64,000 bases of DNA from Roseibium sp. (GTDB lineage: Bacteria; Pseudomonadota; Alphaproteobacteria; Rhizobiales; Stappiaceae). How positions within the stretch are numbered: the first letter of the stretch is position 1; the number at the start of each line of letters is the position of its first letter. The notes below the pieces were generated by a model. The model saw only the letters and a program-made list of their open reading frames with translations, was not told the origin of the DNA and ran no database searches. Of the stretch, positions 8,667-16,842 are shown piece after piece. The translations under genes and the position numbers were made by a program. The DNA lies in NCBI GenBank assembly GCA_017643925.1, contig JAEPML010000004.1, positions 124,001 through 188,000 of the forward strand, given 5' to 3'.

Positions 8667-9578
8667 TCAGATGTTCAGATATCTGATTTCGGTCCTGTGC
8701 TCCGGTCTCTCGGCCCAGCTGAAATAGGCATCTTTCAGCCGCATCGTCACTTCTCCCGGTGCACCGTTTGAAAACACCCGGTCATCAACCCGGGTAATCG
8801 GCGCGACACCGCCCCCGGATGTCGTGATGAACACCTCGTCGGCCAGCATCAGTTCGTCGAGTGGGACCGGTCGAATGTCGACCGCCAATCCCAGTTCCGC
8901 CGCGATATCCAGAACCGTCTGCCGGCTGATGCCTTCCAGAATGCCCAGGTCGGGTGTCACCAGGGCCCCATCCTTGACAAGGAACACGTTGAACCCCGGC
9001 CCCTCGGTGAGATTGCCCTCGGTGTCAAGCAGCAGGGTCGTCTCGGCCCCCACAGACTTCGCCTCGAAAAGTCCCTGGGTGAAATCTCCCCATTGATAGT
9101 TCTTCACTCTGGGATCGACACTCGCGGGCGGAATGCGCCGGACAGATTTCGCGACACGCACATGGGCGCCATGTTCGGCAATCTCGGGCCGGATGACATG
9201 AATATACGGCACGCACCAGGCAAAGAAGTGGTTCCGGCAATCGCGTGGATCTCGTGATCCCGGCACCATGTTCACACCGCGCGACGTGACCATGGCGACA
9301 TAGGCGTCCCGCAAACCTGTTGCCGCGACCAGCTCGCCCAGCACTCCGGCAATCTCTTCAGGACCCAGGCCAGGATCGAGCTTCAGGGTCTCCATCGAGC
9401 GGAAGAAGCGCTCGAGATAATGATCAAGCCTGAAAAACGCCCCGCGCCAGACCGGGACGACGTCATAGGTGATATCGGAGTGGATCAGGCCCCAGTCATT
9501 GACCGGTATGCTTGCCTCGGAAATCGGCATGATACTGCCATTCATCCAGGCGGCGCCTGTCGCAAGTTCCCGAGACAT
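8667..9578 (-). CDS. Class IV (fold-type IV) PLP aminotransferase, (R)-amine transaminase-like
   Basis: About 303 residues, PLP enzyme of the BCAT/D-amino-acid transaminase fold. The PLP lysine is in RVKNYQWGDFTQG, and EGPGFNVFLV plus TTSGGGVAPI are class IV signatures. The segments HSDITYDVVPVWRG and FFRLDHYLERF closely recall (R)-selective amine transaminases rather than standard IlvE or Dat proteins, but I could not align it. Start is uncertain: ATG 9578 (MSREL) has GAAAGG upstream; ATG 9584 and 9614 are alternatives. It is followed by the quinone reductase gene on the same strand, upstream. Confidence 0.8.
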   Translation of the reverse strand: MSRELATGAAWMNGSIMPISEASIPVNDWGLIHSDITYDVVPVWRGAFFRLDHYLERFFRSMETLKLDPGLGPEEIAGVLGELVAATGLRDAYVAMVTSRGVNMVPGSRDPRDCRNHFFAWCVPYIHVIRPEIAEHGAHVRVAKSVRRIPPASVDPRVKNYQWGDFTQGLFEAKSVGAETTLLLDTEGNLTEGPGFNVFLVKDGALVTPDLGILEGISRQTVLDIAAELGLAVDIRPVPLDELMLADEVFITTSGGGVAPITRVDDRVFSNGAPGEVTMRLKDAYFSWAERPEHRTEIRYLNI

Positions 9579-9643
9579 GACCATACCTTTCTGTTCTGCG
9601 GTGAAGCGTTCCATCGGACATTACGTGCCCGAGGCTTGCTCCG

Positions 9644-10618
9644 TCAGGGTTTGACAATCACTTTCCCTCTGACCCGCCGAGCTGCGATTTCCTCAAGCGC
9701 GGCCGAAATCTCCTCCATCGGGTAGACGGCATGGACATGGGGCTTGAGCTTGCCTTCGCCAACCCACTTCAGAACCTGTTCCATGTTGCTTCGATGCGCG
9801 TCCGGGTCACGATCAACGGACGCGCCCCAGAACACACCTTGTACATCGCATCCCTTCAGCATGACGATGTTGAGCGGGATTTTCGGGATGTCGCCGGCAG
9901 CAAAACCGATGACAAGGAACCGACCTTCCCAGGCCGTGGCCCTGAGCGCCTGCTCAGACAGATCGCCCCCCACTGGATCATAGACGACATTCACGCCGTC
10001 ACCGCCCGTCAGCTCCTTCAGCGTCTCCTTTAAGGGTTGCGTGGAATAGTCGATCGTCAGCTCGGCGCCCAATTCCCGGGCAAAGCCGAGTTTTTCCTCC
10101 GACGAGGCACAGGCAATGACCTTGGCACCCATGACGGTTGCAATTTCAACCGCGGCCTGGCCGACCCCACCCGATGCGCCAAGCACAGCGACGGTCTCCC
10201 CTGCCTGGAGCTTCGCCCGGTCACGAAAGGCGTGCAGCGTGGTTCCATAAGTCACGGCCAATCCGGCGGCAACTTCGAACGAAACGGCGTCCGGCAGATG
10301 CACGAGGTCAGCTTCGCAAACCGACACCATTTCGCGCGCAGCCCCCCAGCGCATGTAGCCCATGACCCGGTCACCGACAGAGACTTTCCCCACGCCTTCG
10401 CCGGTCGCTTCCACGACCCCGGCAAACTCCGCACTGGGTGAAAAGGGCATGTCGGGCTTGTACTGGTAACGGCCCTGAATGATCAGCGTGTCGAAGAAGT
10501 TCAGGGCGCAGGCTTGAACGCTGACCACCACCTCACCGGCCCCCGCAACGGGGTCGGGCATCTCCTCGATCACAAGATTGGAGGGCGGACCGAAGGATTT
10601 GCACAAACACGCTTTCAC
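9644..10618 (-). CDS. NADPH:quinone oxidoreductase family protein (zinc-free MDR)
   Basis: 324 residues from GTG 10618, preceded by GGAGA. A medium-chain dehydrogenase/reductase without the zinc-binding cysteines: GroES-like N-terminal domain, then the NADPH motif VLGASGGVGQAAVEIA and the YDPVGGD loop typical of quinone oxidoreductases and similar enoyl reductases. The substrate could be a quinone or an enone. It lies 65 bases upstream of the transaminase gene on the same strand, so the two may be cotranscribed. Confidence 0.85.
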   Translation of the reverse strand: MKACLCKSFGPPSNLVIEEMPDPVAGAGEVVVSVQACALNFFDTLIIQGRYQYKPDMPFSPSAEFAGVVEATGEGVGKVSVGDRVMGYMRWGAAREMVSVCEADLVHLPDAVSFEVAAGLAVTYGTTLHAFRDRAKLQAGETVAVLGASGGVGQAAVEIATVMGAKVIACASSEEKLGFARELGAELTIDYSTQPLKETLKELTGGDGVNVVYDPVGGDLSEQALRATAWEGRFLVIGFAAGDIPKIPLNIVMLKGCDVQGVFWGASVDRDPDAHRSNMEQVLKWVGEGKLKPHVHAVYPMEEISAALEEIAARRVRGKVIVKP

Positions 10619-10788
10619 GAAAGTCTCCAAACACACCTGAAACCCGAAACACCGTCCTGGCGGCAATCACAAACCTAGCAACCCGAACCAACCGCAGGAA
10701 TTGGCTTTCCGGATAAGAGGTTCAAAGCCGGCCATGTTTCGGGTAAGAGAGCTGACTTTGACGCTAGCAAATCGGAAACGGAAGAAGA

Positions 10789-11334
10789 ATGCGCGGATAT
10801 TTTGCCATCGGAGCCGAAGGCCTGTCCAAGAAGATGAACCTCGGCACCCTGATGCGCTCCGCCCACGCCTTTGGCGCAAATTTCTTTTTCACGGTCGATG
10901 CGGACAAGCGGTTGCGCAAGGCACCACCTTCCGACACGTCAAAGAGCCCTGGACACCTGCCGGTCTTCAGCTGGGACAGTGTCGACACCATGGACTTGCC
11001 GAAGGGGTGTCAGCTTGTCGGGATCGAGTTGACGGACGATTCCATTGATCTGCCGAGTTTCGGCCATCCCTTGCAAGCAGCCTACGTTCTGGGTCCGGAA
11101 CGCGGTTCCCTTTCACCTGAGATGCTGGCCCGGTGCGATCATATCGTGAAGATACCGACCAAGTTTTGCATCAATGTTGCCATGGCCGGAGCAATTGTCA
11201 TGTATGACCGGCATCGGGCGATGGGACGCTATGCCGAGCGGTCGCTGACTGCCGGCGGCCCAAAGATCGAACGCCCCAAACATGTCAGCGGCGGCCCGGT
11301 CATGCGCTCGGGTCGAAAGGTTCCCGGCACCTGA
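10789..11334 (+). CDS. RNA 2'-O-methyltransferase of the TrmH/SpoU family
   Basis: 181 residues forming one SPOUT methyltransferase domain. The three SpoU motifs are visible: NLGTLMRSAHAFG (motif 1 with the catalytic Arg), VLGPERGSLS (motif 2) and IPTKFCINVAMAGAIVMYD (motif 3). It uses S-adenosylmethionine to methylate a ribose 2'-OH in tRNA or rRNA; the target nucleotide cannot be told from sequence. No extra RNA-binding N-terminal domain, so it is a minimal member. The tail after residue ~150 is basic. Confidence 0.85.
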   Translation: MRGYFAIGAEGLSKKMNLGTLMRSAHAFGANFFFTVDADKRLRKAPPSDTSKSPGHLPVFSWDSVDTMDLPKGCQLVGIELTDDSIDLPSFGHPLQAAYVLGPERGSLSPEMLARCDHIVKIPTKFCINVAMAGAIVMYDRHRAMGRYAERSLTAGGPKIERPKHVSGGPVMRSGRKVPGT

Positions 11335-11459
11335 GGTTCCGACCTGAGCGAGCTGACAGACCGGCAATCGCTCTGGATTTTTTCAGCAAACGGGCGCGAA
11401 AACATCTTGCCATACCTCACCCGGAGCGGTTTCCTTGACCGGGAATGGGAGGGCTGAGT

Positions 11460-12842
11460 GTGACTGGTACGGCTAAGGTGATCGTGAAGCTACTGTTTCT
11501 GCTTGTAATCCTGGCGGCTCCGACATCGGCCTTCGCCGCAGGCAAGGTCGCCCTGGTGATCGGAAATGGCGGCTACAAGGCCATGTCATCCCTGAAGAAC
11601 CCACCCAATGACGCCAACCTGATGGCGAACAAGCTGGGCAGCCTGGGTTTTGACGTCGTCCGCATCATTGATGGAGATCGCAGAGCCTTTTACGACGGCC
11701 TCACCCGCTTCGGTCGAATGGCCCTGGGTGCAGACGTTGCCCTGGTGTTTTATGCCGGTCACGGCGTCCAGGTGAACGGACGCAACTGGCTGCTGCCGGT
11801 TGACGCCGAGATCGAGGCGGCGACCGACTTGCCCGCGCAGGCCCTCAAGGCCAACGACCTGCTCGACATCATGGAAGCCTCCGGTGCCCGTTTGAAACTG
11901 GTGTTCTTCGATGCCTGCCGCAACAATCCTCTTCCCAGATCAATGTCGCGAGGCACCAGCAACGGGCTGGCACGCCTGGAAGCAAATGCCGCCGGCATGA
12001 TGATCGCCTTCGCAACCTCGCCGGGCGATGTTGCGCTGGATGGTACCGGCAACAACAGTCCCTTCACAGAGGCTCTTGCGAGACTGATCGACACGCCGGA
12101 TCTCGAGGTTCGTCACCTGATGGGCAAGGTGCGGGAAAGCGTCTACAAATCCACCGGCGAGCGGCAATTGCCCTGGCTCAACGAAGCCCTGATCGGCGAG
12201 TTCTACTTCGGTGGCAAACTCCAGGATTCAGCGGATTGGGGCGACTCGTCGGATTCCAGCGCGTCCACGGAATCTTCGACAGAACCGGATGAAAAGGTCG
12301 CTGCTGTCGACGAGGGCGAATACACCCCGCCTGCCGCGGCACTGACAAAAACACGCCATCAATCAGCCCCCGCTTACGCGCGTGACTTGTGCACACGATC
12401 AGCGACCGCTGGCGGCACATTCGAATTTTGCGCCAGTTCGGTTCTCGATCCCCAATACGGCAACCGGTATGGCCCGGGTAATCTCGTCGACGGCAAACTG
12501 ACCACTGCATGGGTTGAAGGCGTGTCGGGCAACGGCAACGGTGAGCGCATCCTGATCAATTTTGATCGGCCACGCCTCTTGTCCGGCTTCGAAATCGTCA
12601 ACGGTTACGCCAAGAACAAGGACATCTTCTTCAAGAACGCTCGCGTGAACACGGCAATTCTCAGGCTGTCCGATGGCAGCAGCGAGACGATCAGCCTTCC
12701 GGACAACATGCGCACCAGCCGGTTCGATTTCAGCCAACCCGTTGAAACGAGCTGGATAGAAATCGAGATCGCAACGGTCTTCAAGGGCAAGAAATACGCA
12801 GACACGGCCCTGTCGGAGTTTTTACCGATTTTTGCTGACTGA
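11460..12842 (+). CDS. Secreted caspase-like (peptidase C14) protein with a C-terminal discoidin/NADase-type glycan-binding domain
   Basis: GTG 11460 follows GGGAGGG by six bases and gives a signal peptide ending at AFAA (~residue 27). Residues ~28-245 are a caspase p20-like fold with the His-Cys dyad: FYAGHGVQ (His ~101) and FFDACRNNP (Cys ~153). A low-complexity acidic Ser/Asp linker (~255-285) leads to a C-terminal domain (~315-455) with NLVDGKLTTAWVEG, GERILINFDRP and GFEIVNGYAKN, the pattern of discoidin-like NADase-type glycan-binding modules. Bacterial orthocaspases of this kind cut after Arg/Lys; the substrate here is unknown. The frame also has ATG 11445 just upstream. Confidence 0.83.
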   Translation: MTGTAKVIVKLLFLLVILAAPTSAFAAGKVALVIGNGGYKAMSSLKNPPNDANLMANKLGSLGFDVVRIIDGDRRAFYDGLTRFGRMALGADVALVFYAGHGVQVNGRNWLLPVDAEIEAATDLPAQALKANDLLDIMEASGARLKLVFFDACRNNPLPRSMSRGTSNGLARLEANAAGMMIAFATSPGDVALDGTGNNSPFTEALARLIDTPDLEVRHLMGKVRESVYKSTGERQLPWLNEALIGEFYFGGKLQDSADWGDSSDSSASTESSTEPDEKVAAVDEGEYTPPAAALTKTRHQSAPAYARDLCTRSATAGGTFEFCASSVLDPQYGNRYGPGNLVDGKLTTAWVEGVSGNGNGERILINFDRPRLLSGFEIVNGYAKNKDIFFKNARVNTAILRLSDGSSETISLPDNMRTSRFDFSQPVETSWIEIEIATVFKGKKYADTALSEFLPIFAD

Positions 12843-12860
12843 AAAACGTCTCGCGCAACA

Positions 12861-13631
12861 CTATGGCCGGCGAGCCTGAATGGCAAAATCAAACGACTTC
12901 CCGGGAAACGGTTCGTTTCTCAGGGTGAAATGCCACCATTCTCCCGAATAGTTCTTGAAGCCACCGCGGTCCATCAGATCGACCAGCAGCCGGCGCAATG
13001 CCCGGGCGTCTCTCGAAACGGACTTTGAATTCGTCCGGCTCGCCGGATCGAAACAATCGAAGGCGGTGCCGAAATTTGAGGTGCCCCAGTCCTGCCGCTC
13101 ACAGGCCGCCGACTGAAGGTCGCCCGGCTCGTCGCCGCTTATCTTTTCAAGGGCAAGGTCGACCGTTGATCCCCGCGCATGACTGCTCTTGGCACCAATA
13201 TAGCCTTCCCGGACAAGGCGACTTCGGGAAACGCGCGGATAATATTCCGGATCGGCAGCCCCTCCTGCCCTGACCCAGGCCACCATTGCATCAACGGCAC
13301 GTTGGGGGCGATAGCAATCAAACACCACGAGCGAATAGCCGGACCGCAGAGCGTCTTCCTGCACGCCCGACAGCGCAGCGGCCGCCCTTTGGGTCAACAC
13401 GCATTCTGGCGCTCGATATCCCGCCAGGCGCTTGCGCATGAAGTTGTTCGACCCGGCATACCGAATGTCCTGCCGGATCTCGGGGGCCACGTCGCGCAGA
13501 TAGACAAATCCGTTGGGCAAATCACCGGCAAGGCAGGTTTCCGCGAAACCCAGCAGAACAAAAAAAACTGGAAAAAATCGTTTTGCCAGAATGTTCCTCC
13601 CTCGTGTTCTCGTTATCCAACAAGCGGACAC
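12861..13631 (-). CDS. D-alanyl-D-alanine dipeptidase (VanX-type, peptidase M15D)
   Basis: A zinc dipeptidase expected to hydrolyse D-Ala-D-Ala in the periplasm. Motifs: FVYLRDVAPEIRQDIRYAG and NFMRKRLAGY at the N-terminus, VFDCYRPQRAV, SSHARGSTVDL (zinc His and Asp) and EWWHF (catalytic Glu, zinc His). The signal peptide core runs from AKRFF to CLAG. GTG 13631 is the first conventional start, but GGGAGG lies immediately before AACATT-CTG, so a CTG start at 13589 that trims the protein to the signal peptide is attractive. It converges on the caspase-like gene. Confidence 0.85.
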   Translation of the reverse strand: MSACWITRTRGRNILAKRFFPVFFVLLGFAETCLAGDLPNGFVYLRDVAPEIRQDIRYAGSNNFMRKRLAGYRAPECVLTQRAAAALSGVQEDALRSGYSLVVFDCYRPQRAVDAMVAWVRAGGAADPEYYPRVSRSRLVREGYIGAKSSHARGSTVDLALEKISGDEPGDLQSAACERQDWGTSNFGTAFDCFDPASRTNSKSVSRDARALRRLLVDLMDRGGFKNYSGEWWHFTLRNEPFPGKSFDFAIQARRP

Positions 13632-13861
13632 GGGCCCGAAGCATGGCCCATTATTGGCAAGGGAGCAACGACACTCCGTATTTGTGACAGCCGAAATTCT
13701 GCGAAAAATCTTTTAATTTTATGACCTTAGCCATCGGCGCCTCGCGTTCGCACACGTGAGCGTCACACTGTCGCCGCGTTTTCACGCAAGAGCCAATACG
13801 AAACCGAATGAGCTGAAAAACCGAAAATACCGATTCCGGGGCTTCAACCCTTTCGTAACCC

Positions 13862-13882
13862 GCTTTAAGTTATCATTAAAGC
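13862..13882. promoter_or_regulatory. CtrA-type box TTAA-N7-TTAA inside a palindrome
   Basis: GCTTTAA-N7-TTAAAGC is a perfect inverted repeat that contains TTAA (13865-13868), seven bases and TTAA (13876-13879), a full match to the CtrA consensus. It is about 70 bases upstream of the IalB-family start at 13952. The rest of 13632-13951 is non-coding, AT-richer than average and otherwise featureless. CtrA control is inferred from the motif only. Confidence 0.5.
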
Positions 13883-13951
13883 AAGGTTTATATGTCATTC
13901 GGCAATTGAATTTAATTCGACTGAAACTCAAAGCCAAACGGTGTGGAGAAG

Positions 13952-14458
13952 ATGAAAGCAAAATCGCTGGTTCTGGCCCTAGCAGGTCTAGCCGTTTCGA
14001 GTGCAGCGGCTTTCGCACAAACCCCGACGCTCCTGAAGCAGCACAAGGATTGGGCAGCCTACGCGCTGACCAGCGGAAGCGGTAAAGTCTGTTATGCCCT
14101 GACGAAACCGACTGTTTCACTGCCCGGAGACCGCAATCACGGAGATGTCTTCTTCTTCGTGACCTCACGTCCCGCGGAAGGCGTCAGCTCCGAACCCAGC
14201 CTGCTGGTCGGATACCCTTTCAAGGACAAGTCCTCGGTATCGATTGATGTCGATGGCAAGAATTTCAACGCGTTCACCAACAATGATGGGGCTTGGGTCG
14301 AAAACGCGGCCACCGAAGCACAGCTTGTTGCAGCCATGAAAGCCGGTCGCGAGATGACCGTGAACGGCGAATCTGCACGCGGCACACGGACCAGTTACAA
14401 GTTCTCGCTTTCAGGCGTGACGGCAGCAATCGACACGGCGTCGCAGGCCTGCCGCTAA
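13952..14458 (+). CDS. Invasion-associated locus B (IalB) family protein
   Basis: 168 residues from ATG 13952 with GGAG close upstream (an in-frame GTG at 13943 is less likely). Signal peptide MKAKSLVLALAGLAVSSAAAFA, then an IalB-type beta domain: WAAYALTSGSGKVCYAL, with two cysteines (in KVCYAL and the C-terminal QACR) that could form a disulfide. The family is periplasmic and common in Rhizobiales; it was first linked to erythrocyte invasion in Bartonella, but in free-living species its role is unclear. A CtrA-like box lies upstream and a terminator follows. Confidence 0.82.
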   Translation: MKAKSLVLALAGLAVSSAAAFAQTPTLLKQHKDWAAYALTSGSGKVCYALTKPTVSLPGDRNHGDVFFFVTSRPAEGVSSEPSLLVGYPFKDKSSVSIDVDGKNFNAFTNNDGAWVENAATEAQLVAAMKAGREMTVNGESARGTRTSYKFSLSGVTAAIDTASQACR

Positions 14459-14485
14459 GCGGAAAACGGTTCTTGATCATTGCAG

Positions 14486-14524
14486 AACCCGGTCGGGCCG
14501 AAACAGCCCGCCGGGTTTTGTTTT
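14486..14524 (+). terminator. Rho-independent terminator after the IalB gene
   Basis: AACCCGG-T-CGGGC pairs with GCCCG-CCGGGTT (one bulged T), followed by TTTTGTTTT. It stands 28 bases after the stop codon. Confidence 0.82.
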
Positions 14525-14714
14525 CTGGGCACAAGGTCATTTTCCCATCCGATGGTGCCTGCAAGTCGCCGAAATACCCTGAAAACTTGATTTTCCGGAC
14601 CGTTTGTGGTTTTGGGAGCGCTTGAGATTTATCCTGTACTGACAGGTATGCCGGATGCCGCGCTCCCGATGTCGGAGCGGTCTGATTTGCACCGGGTTGA
14701 AAACGGATCATGAC

Positions 14715-15938
14715 ATGGCGACAACGCTCGATATCGCGCGGGACAATCCGAATGCGCAAACCATTTCTTCCGCGTCTGCGGTCCAGATGCCGGACGAGAC
14801 CAAACCGACATTGATCGGACTGTCCCGGGAAGAACTGGGTGAAGCGCTCGGAACGATCGGCATCCCGCAGAAGCAGTGGCGCATGCGCGTATCCCAGCTC
14901 TGGCACTGGCTTTATGTCCGCGGCGTGTCCGACTTTACCCAGATGACCAACATTGCCAAGGATCTGCGGAGCAGGCTGGACGAGGCATTTTCCATTGCCC
15001 GCCCGGAGATCGTCTCCGAACAGATTTCGGTCGACGGTACCCGCAAGTGGCTGTTCCGCTTCCCGCCGCGTGGAGCGGGCCGTCCGGTGGAAGTTGAAAC
15101 CGTCTATATTCCCGAAGAAGGCCGCGGCACACTTTGTGTGTCCTCGCAGGTCGGCTGCACGCTCACCTGTACCTTCTGTCACACGGGAACGCAGAAGCTG
15201 GTGCGCAACCTGACTTCCGAGGAAATTCTGTCCCAGATCCTGATGGCACGGGACCGTCTCGGAGACTTTCCGGAGGCGCACACCCCTCAGGGCGCCATCG
15301 TGCCGTCCGAAGGTCGCCTGGTGTCCAACATTGTCATGATGGGCATGGGAGAACCGCTCTACAATTTCGACAATGTGAAGAAGGCGCTGCTGATTGCTTC
15401 CGATGGCGACGGACTGTCGCTTTCCAAGCGCCGTATCACGTTGTCGACGTCAGGTGTCGTGCCGGAAATTTTACGGACCGGCGACGAAATTGGCTGCATG
15501 CTGGCGATTTCGCTCCATGCGGTCCGTGACGACTTGCGGGACGTGCTTGTTCCGATCAACAAGAAATGGAACATCGAGACCCTGCTGGATGCCTGCAGGA
15601 ACTATCCGGGCGTTTCCAACGCCAAACGGATCACCTTTGAATATGTGATGCTCAAGGATGTGAACGACAGCAACAAGGACGCCCTTGAGCTGGTTCGTCT
15701 GCTGAAGGGTATTCCAGCAAAAATCAACCTGATCCCCTTCAACCCGTGGCCGGGGTCGGAATACGAGTGTTCCGACTGGGAGCGGATCGAGGAATTTGCC
15801 GACATCGTCAACCGGGCCGGCTATGCCTCGCCAATCCGAACGCCCCGCGGCCGTGACATCTTCGCTGCCTGTGGCCAGCTGAAGTCGGCGTCCGAACGCA
15901 TGCGCAAGAAGGATCGGGAAGCACTCGCGGCGTCCTGA
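14715..15938 (+). CDS. rlmN: Dual-specificity 23S rRNA/tRNA adenine-C2 methyltransferase (radical SAM)
   Basis: 407 residues. RlmN methylates C2 of A2503 in 23S rRNA and A37 of some tRNAs by a radical SAM mechanism. The cluster motif CTLTCTFC (CxxxCxxC) is at about residues 146-153, followed by [19 protein letters not shown] and RITLSTSG are typical of the family, and the C-terminal [18 protein letters not shown] contains the second catalytic Cys. The ATG at 14715 gives the usual length. Upstream in-frame GTG/ATG codons would add an unconserved leader. Confidence 0.96.
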   Translation: MATTLDIARDNPNAQTISSASAVQMPDETKPTLIGLSREELGEALGTIGIPQKQWRMRVSQLWHWLYVRGVSDFTQMTNIAKDLRSRLDEAFSIARPEIVSEQISVDGTRKWLFRFPPRGAGRPVEVETVYIPEEGRGTLCVSSQVGCTLTCTFCHTGTQKLVRNLTSEEILSQILMARDRLGDFPEAHTPQGAIVPSEGRLVSNIVMMGMGEPLYNFDNVKKALLIASDGDGLSLSKRRITLSTSGVVPEILRTGDEIGCMLAISLHAVRDDLRDVLVPINKKWNIETLLDACRNYPGVSNAKRITFEYVMLKDVNDSNKDALELVRLLKGIPAKINLIPFNPWPGSEYECSDWERIEEFADIVNRAGYASPIRTPRGRDIFAACGQLKSASERMRKKDREALAAS

Positions 15939-16137
15939 GCCCCTGTCCCGCATGTAACGCAAACTATCTCCCAATAGGGCACCCACGCTCTGCCACGCAT
16001 GCAGAGTGTGCCGGCCGCGTGCACATTCTGGTGAACTTGTCGCCCGCGCGCATGGATATCACGGCCAGGGACATTACATTTCTAAGGAGCACTCCACCGG
16101 GCTGGGCATTTGGGCAACGGGTTGGGAGGCAACAGAA

Positions 16138-16749
16138 ATGAATTGGTTTCGTTTATTTATTGGTGCCGCGATCTGTGTGGTGTTGTTCGCCACGTCTTCA
16201 TTTTCACAGGATCGCAGTCCAGACGCTCACATCATGATCAACGATCCGGCGCTCTTGTCGAAACAGCAAGCGCAAGCGGTCTATGGCGAATTGAAGTCCA
16301 GGATGGCGGACAGCTACGCCTTGTCGCAACTCGAGGAAATCAGCGACTACCAATCCTGGCCCCGGGTCAACAACAGCCCCTACATCTCGGCAACGCATGG
16401 CAACAGATACGTCAACAACTACATCAATTCTGAAGGAGCGACCTATGCGTCGCTGCAGCCAGGCGAAAAGCTGCCGGCCGGCGCCATGCTGCTGAAGGAC
16501 AGCTTCACGGTCACAAATGAGGGCCGCACCTATCCCGGCGCCCTGTTCGGCATGGAAAAACTTGCCGAAGGCACCAATCCCGACACGGCTGACTGGCGTT
16601 ATTTCATGGTGATCCCGGACGGTTCGCTCTTCGGTGACACCACCGGGGCCAACGCCCATTTGATGACCTATTGTCATGAGTGTCACGAAGCCGTCGCCGA
16701 CCGTGATTTCACGTTCTACATTCCCGAGGACTTTCGGGCGACCGACTAG
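16138..16749 (+). CDS. Secreted cytochrome P460 family protein
   Basis: 203 residues; ATG 16138 follows GGGAGG. Signal peptide to about residue 22 (FSQD). One c-type heme motif CHECH (CxxCH) sits near the C-terminus in LMTYCHECHEAVADRDF, which is the P460 arrangement; GAMLLKDSFTVTNEGR and ALFGMEKLAEG upstream also fit. Cytochrome P460 proteins oxidise hydroxylamine or detoxify NO-related compounds in some bacteria, but many members are uncharacterised and nothing here points to nitrogen metabolism. Confidence 0.8.
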   Translation: MNWFRLFIGAAICVVLFATSSFSQDRSPDAHIMINDPALLSKQQAQAVYGELKSRMADSYALSQLEEISDYQSWPRVNNSPYISATHGNRYVNNYINSEGATYASLQPGEKLPAGAMLLKDSFTVTNEGRTYPGALFGMEKLAEGTNPDTADWRYFMVIPDGSLFGDTTGANAHLMTYCHECHEAVADRDFTFYIPEDFRATD

Positions 16750-16793
16750 CACTTCACGCTTCTGGACCGTGCGTTTCCGGCAGAACAAAGGGC

Positions 16794-16809
16794 GGCGGAT
16801 TGCTCCGCC
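16794..16809 (-). terminator. Hairpin between convergent P460 and chemoreceptor genes
   Basis: GGCGGA-TTGC-TCCGCC is a perfect 6-bp stem. On the minus strand it is followed by GCCCTTTGTT, a poor T tract. It may end the chemoreceptor transcript or serve both genes. Confidence 0.4.
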
Positions 16810-16842
16810 ACCCCTGGGTTTATCAAGTTGAGCCCGCTTCGC

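Noticed and set aside
8653..8670. CTGAGC-N6-GCTCAG hairpin as terminator
   Set aside because: The stem is only 6 bp, has no T tract and is made of the two convergent stop codon regions; kept only as a remark.
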